Shown: piece after piece, positions 60,737 to 64,000 of the stretch
How positions within the stretch are numbered: position 1 is the stretch's first letter
Layout: the number at the start of each line of letters is the position of its first letter
NCBI RefSeq assembly: GCF_003576245.1
Contig: NZ_QWGA01000003.1
Location: 310,001 to 374,000, forward strand
DNA from: Henriciella algicola
GTDB lineage: Bacteria; Pseudomonadota; Alphaproteobacteria; Caulobacterales; Hyphomonadaceae
Direction: 5' to 3'
DNA: 64,000 bases
Made by a program: the position numbers and the translations under genes
Notes under the pieces: generated by a model
What the model saw: the letters and a program-made list of their open reading frames with translations, nothing else
Database searches by the model: none
Told to the model about the DNA's origin: nothing

Positions 60737-61589
60737 GGCCCTCAGAGCAGAAGCAGAGGCCGTCATGCGCGCCCTGCCGGGCCTCAATCTGAAGGCGCGC
60801 GCCGCCGACGCTGCCCATCTGGGCGCGGCAGGCCGCAAGCGCGCAGGCACAGGCGAACAGTTCTGGCAGTATCGTCACTACTCGCAGGAAGACACCGCCC
60901 AGCGGATCGACTGGCGACGTTCGGCGCGCGGTGACGATGTCTATGTCCGCGAAACAGAGCTTGAGACCGCCCGCACCATTCTCTTCTGGTGTGACCCCCA
61001 GGAAGGCTTTGATTGGAGCGGCACGACTGAGCGCCGCACGAAAGCAGACACAGCCCGAATCCTGATGCTGGCCAATGGCCTCATGCTGTCCAAGGCGGGA
61101 GAGCGCATTGGCGTTCTCGGCAGCGCGCGCAAGGCAAGCTTTGGCAAAGCCGCCGCCGACAAGCTTGGCGAGGACCTGCTCGCCTCTGGCAGCAGTCAGT
61201 TTCCACCGCCGCCTCGCTCGCGCGCCATCTTTGCGCTTGCCAGTGATTTCTATGACCCGATCGATGTCTGGCGCGAAAGGCTCGCGCCGCTCGCCCGCGC
61301 GTCGAAAGAAGGCATTCTCATCGCGCTCAGCGACCCTATCGAGGAAACCTTCCCATGGCAGGGCCGCGTGCGGTTCAGCCGCCCGGGCACCCCGCTCTTC
61401 CGCCTCTTTGGCCGCGCCGAAACGATCCGCGATCAGTACCTCGAACGCTTCGCCGCCCATGCCGCCGCCATTGAGAACCTCGCAGCCAGCTTTGGCTGGC
61501 AATATGTCCGCCATTCGACTGGTGACGACATCACTTATGGCGCGGCAGACCTGAAACAGGCCTTCGAAGCCTTCGGGGCGCGCCTATGA
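60726..61589 (+). CDS. DUF58 domain protein
   Basis: 287 residues from the ATG at 60726. The DUF58 core is YRHYSQEDTAQRIDWRRSARGDDVYVRETELETARTILFWCDPQ, followed by a VWA-like arrangement with acidic positions. DUF58 proteins are partners of MoxR ATPases, usually cytoplasmic or membrane-associated. The stop overlaps the DUF4159 start (ATGA). Confidence 0.93.
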   Translation: MKLEALRAEAEAVMRALPGLNLKARAADAAHLGAAGRKRAGTGEQFWQYRHYSQEDTAQRIDWRRSARGDDVYVRETELETARTILFWCDPQEGFDWSGTTERRTKADTARILMLANGLMLSKAGERIGVLGSARKASFGKAAADKLGEDLLASGSSQFPPPPRSRAIFALASDFYDPIDVWRERLAPLARASKEGILIALSDPIEETFPWQGRVRFSRPGTPLFRLFGRAETIRDQYLERFAAHAAAIENLAASFGWQYVRHSTGDDITYGAADLKQAFEAFGARL

Positions 61590-64000
61590 GCCCTGGCCCG
61601 TTTCTCTTTGGCGCACCGCTGGCGTTGCTCGGCCTCATCGCCCTGCCCGTCATCTGGTACATCCTGCGCGCGACGCCGCCCGCCCCGCAGGAAGCAGCCC
61701 TTCCCTCGCTCCGCCTGCTCGATGATGTTGAGCCCGAAGACGAAACCCCGGCCCGCACGCCGTGGTGGATTCTCCTCCTGCGCCTTCTGGCTGCTGCCGC
61801 TGCCATCCTTGGCCTCTCGAACCCCGTCTATGCACCGGGCGCGCAGGTCGGCAGCGAGGACGCAGGCCCTGTCCTCATCGTCATCGACAATGGCTGGACC
61901 AGCACCCCGCGCTGGGGTGAGCTGCAATCCGCCGCCTCCAGCGCCCTCGACGGGGCGAGCCGCGATACCGCTGGCCACCTCCTTCTGACCGCCCCGCGCA
62001 CGCTTAACGCAGACCCGGCCGACCGCCTGACACGGACAGACCTTTCTGCCCGTATCGGATCGCTCGACCCCGTCTCCTGGGGCACAGACCGCGAAGACGC
62101 GCTTGAGCGTCTTGAAGCCTCCGGCATCCAGCCTGCCCGCATCCTCTGGGCCAGTGACGGACTTGGCAGCGAGGATGCCCGCGCCTTTGCTGATGCCCTC
62201 GGCGCAATCGCCCCGCTCAGCATCTACGCCGCCGCTCCGCGCGGGCCGTTCGCGATTACCGGCCTCTCCTCCGCCGCTGACGGGGCCGCCGTCACGGTCC
62301 GCCGGACCGATACCTCCAACAGCGCGCAGACCTATGTCTCCGCCCTCACCCTCGACGGTGCAGCCCTCGCAACGGCAGAGGCAGACTTCGCCGCTGGTGA
62401 GGCAGAAGCCATCGCCCGCTTTGACGTCCCCGCAGCTGCCCTTGCCCGCGTCGAACGCTTCGCCATTACCGGCGTGCAGGGCGCAGGCAGCGTCTGGCTC
62501 TGGGATTCGGCAGACCGCTCCCGCCGTGTCGGTCTTGTCTCCGGCGACTCGACCGCTCAGCCGCTCCTCTCCGACATGCACTATGTTCGTCAGGCGCTGG
62601 AGCCCTTCGCCCACATCACGGACGGCTCCATCGAAGAGCTGATCGCCGCCGACCCAGACGCGATCATCATGACCGATATTGGCCAGCTTGCGCCTGAACT
62701 TGAAGAGCGCATGGCCGAATGGGTCGAAGGCGGCGGCGCGCTCATCCGTTTTGCAGGCCCGCGCCTTGCTGCACAGTCCGACAGCCTCGTGCCGACGCCG
62801 CTGCGCCGCTCCTCCCGCGCCATTGGCGGCGCACTCACTTGGGAAGACCCGCAAAGCATCGGCAGCTACCCTGAGACCTCGCCCTTTGCGGGCCTCTCCT
62901 CACCCGCCGACATCAAGATCCGCCAGCAGGTCCTCGCCCGCCCGGACCCAGAGCTTGCCAGCCGCACATGGGCGCGCCTGCAGGATGGCTCGCCACTTGT
63001 CACAGGCGCGAGCCGCGGACAGGGCACGCTCGTCCTCTTTCACGTCACTGCGGGCCCCGACTGGTCCGACCTTCCCTATTCAGGCACCTTCGTCGAGATG
63101 CTGAGACGCGCCATAGCCGCTGGCCGCGGCGAAACCATGCAGGACGAGGAAGGCACCTATACGCCAGAGGTGACGGTGAACGGCTATGGCCGCCTTGTCA
63201 GCCCCGGCCCGAACGCCTCGCCCATCGCGGCAGCTGACCTCGCAGACGCCGTCCCTTCTGAATCCCACCCGCCCGGCCTCTATCGCGGCCCCGGTGGCAC
63301 CCGCGCCATCAACACCGCAGCCGCAGGCGTCCCCGCGCTCGTCACCAACTGGCCGACCAGCGCCACGCTGCTTGGTGACGCCGAAGCGCAGACCATCCGT
63401 CTCGGCGGCCTCCTACTCGGCCTCACAGGCTTGCTGATCGCGATCGATCTTCTCGTCGCACTGGCACTCGCCGGACGCTTCCCGTCGCTGCGCCGCGGCG
63501 CGCATGCGGCCGTCCTGATCGCTGGCGTAGCGACGCTCGCACCGCTCGCCCAGCCGCCAGCCCACGCACAGTTCGAAGATATCAGCCCCAACCCCTACAG
63601 CTATGCCATCTCGCCCGGCTATCGCGGCACGGAGATCGAGCAAAACGGCGAGATCGACAAGGCAATGGAAGCCCTGCTCGAAATGCGCCTAGCCTATATC
63701 GAGACCGGCGACAGCAAGGTCGACGCCGTCACCCGCGCGGGTCTTCGCGGCCTCTCCCTCATCCTCTTCCGCCGCACCTCGGTGGAGCCGGCAGAGCCGC
63801 ACACGGTCGACCCGGAAACCGATGAGCTCGACGTCTACCCGATGATCGTGCTCGCGCTGCCGGATAATGCGGCCCCGCTCAGCTCCCGCGCGGTGGAGCG
63901 CCTCAACGCCTATCTGCGCAATGGCGGCGCGCTCTTCATCGACACGCGCCGGGGTGGCAATGTCGCCAGCAATAACAGCTTTGCCGACCTCGACCGCGTC
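61586..64000 (+). CDS. DUF4159/BatA-domain membrane protein, 3' end outside window
   Basis: The frame opens at 61586 and stays open to the last base, 805 codons, so the gene continues beyond the window. The N-terminus is a BatA-like anchor (FLFGAPLALLGLIALPVIWYILRATPP, with a second helix WWILLLRLLAAAAAILGLS). A long extracytoplasmic part follows, and a third helix (LLLGLTGLLIAIDLLVALALAG) appears near residue 620. The DUF4159 region, with RLNAYLRNGGALFIDTRRGGN, begins near residue 680. It is probably the membrane scaffold of the MoxR/DUF58 system. Confidence 0.9.
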   Translation, partial: MSPGPFLFGAPLALLGLIALPVIWYILRATPPAPQEAALPSLRLLDDVEPEDETPARTPWWILLLRLLAAAAAILGLSNPVYAPGAQVGSEDAGPVLIVIDNGWTSTPRWGELQSAASSALDGASRDTAGHLLLTAPRTLNADPADRLTRTDLSARIGSLDPVSWGTDREDALERLEASGIQPARILWASDGLGSEDARAFADALGAIAPLSIYAAAPRGPFAITGLSSAADGAAVTVRRTDTSNSAQTYVSALTLDGAALATAEADFAAGEAEAIARFDVPAAALARVERFAITGVQGAGSVWLWDSADRSRRVGLVSGDSTAQPLLSDMHYVRQALEPFAHITDGSIEELIAADPDAIIMTDIGQLAPELEERMAEWVEGGGALIRFAGPRLAAQSDSLVPTPLRRSSRAIGGALTWEDPQSIGSYPETSPFAGLSSPADIKIRQQVLARPDPELASRTWARLQDGSPLVTGASRGQGTLVLFHVTAGPDWSDLPYSGTFVEMLRRAIAAGRGETMQDEEGTYTPEVTVNGYGRLVSPGPNASPIAAADLADAVPSESHPPGLYRGPGGTRAINTAAAGVPALVTNWPTSATLLGDAEAQTIRLGGLLLGLTGLLIAIDLLVALALAGRFPSLRRGAHAAVLIAGVATLAPLAQPPAHAQFEDISPNPYSYAISPGYRGTEIEQNGEIDKAMEALLEMRLAYIETGDSKVDAVTRAGLRGLSLILFRRTSVEPAEPHTVDPETDELDVYPMIVLALPDNAAPLSSRAVERLNAYLRNGGALFIDTRRGGNVASNNSFADLDRV

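Overview
The window looks like the chromosome of a free-living, GC-rich, aerobic alphaproteobacterium. A marine Hyphomonadales-type organism (Hyphomonas/Henriciella-like) is my inference, not something proven here. Supporting signs are the fbcFBC-type bc1 operon, the carA / YqeY / dnaG / rpoD neighbourhood, the DUF1285-NUDIX-DUF6111-CCA operon facing a MoxR-DUF58-DUF4159 operon, the ohr/ohrR pair and a PepSY/TonB iron-uptake operon. Both window edges cut genes: an SLC13 permease on the left and a DUF4159 protein on the right. I see no insertion sequence, prophage, CRISPR array or rRNA.

Layout. 1-5.3 kb: permease end, a zinc-free MDR oxidoreductase, VOC, YjbQ and transglutaminase genes, then the peroxide-sensing ohr-ohrR pair with a clear promoter and palindrome. 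5.3-15.2 kb: DUF72, the information-processing block rpoD-dnaG, a CPBP protease divergent from a TetR regulator, YqeY, carA, a 2OG-Fe(II) oxygenase and a radical SAM protein. 15.2-25.4 kb: a DUF2141 secreted protein behind tandem palindromes, an S9 peptidase, GFA, M48, PqiA-like and MBL genes, a possibly frameshifted small membrane gene, an acyl-CoA dehydrogenase, an isolated TadG-like protein with a 17-Asp run, and a glycine-zipper lipoprotein. 25.5-37.2 kb: carB-greA, an ELM1-like protein, a zinc CDF exporter, trxB, repeat proteins, a serine hydrolase and an LhgO-like oxidase.

37.2-39.0 kb is the most interesting stretch. Beside a tRNA gene with CAT anticodon lies a three-gene overlapping operon: a YqcI/YcgG (GntA-type) putative heme N-hydroxylase, a DUF1989 'urea carboxylase-associated' protein and a small membrane protein. 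Its base composition is clearly lower in GC than its neighbours, so it was probably acquired. I infer a guanidine or N-hydroxyguanidine metabolic module.

39.1-43.7 kb: an iron-uptake operon (TonB receptor, membrane protein, PepSY protein) with two Fur-like boxes and, divergently, an orphan intrinsic terminator that may end a small RNA. 43.7-50.5 kb: a PhaZ-like hydrolase, a ClpP paralogue, a large acidic lipoprotein of unknown role, apt, an Arg-tailed membrane protein, a lipoprotein hydrolase and mtnP (purine and methylthioadenosine salvage). 50.6-56.4 kb: DUF1206, then petA-petB-petC, in which cytochromes b and c1 both carry unusual insertions, then hemF and tspO (heme supply). 56.3-64 kb: two back-to-back conserved operons, CCA-adding enzyme with NUDIX and DUF1285 on the minus strand, and MoxR-lipoprotein-DUF58-DUF4159 on the plus strand.
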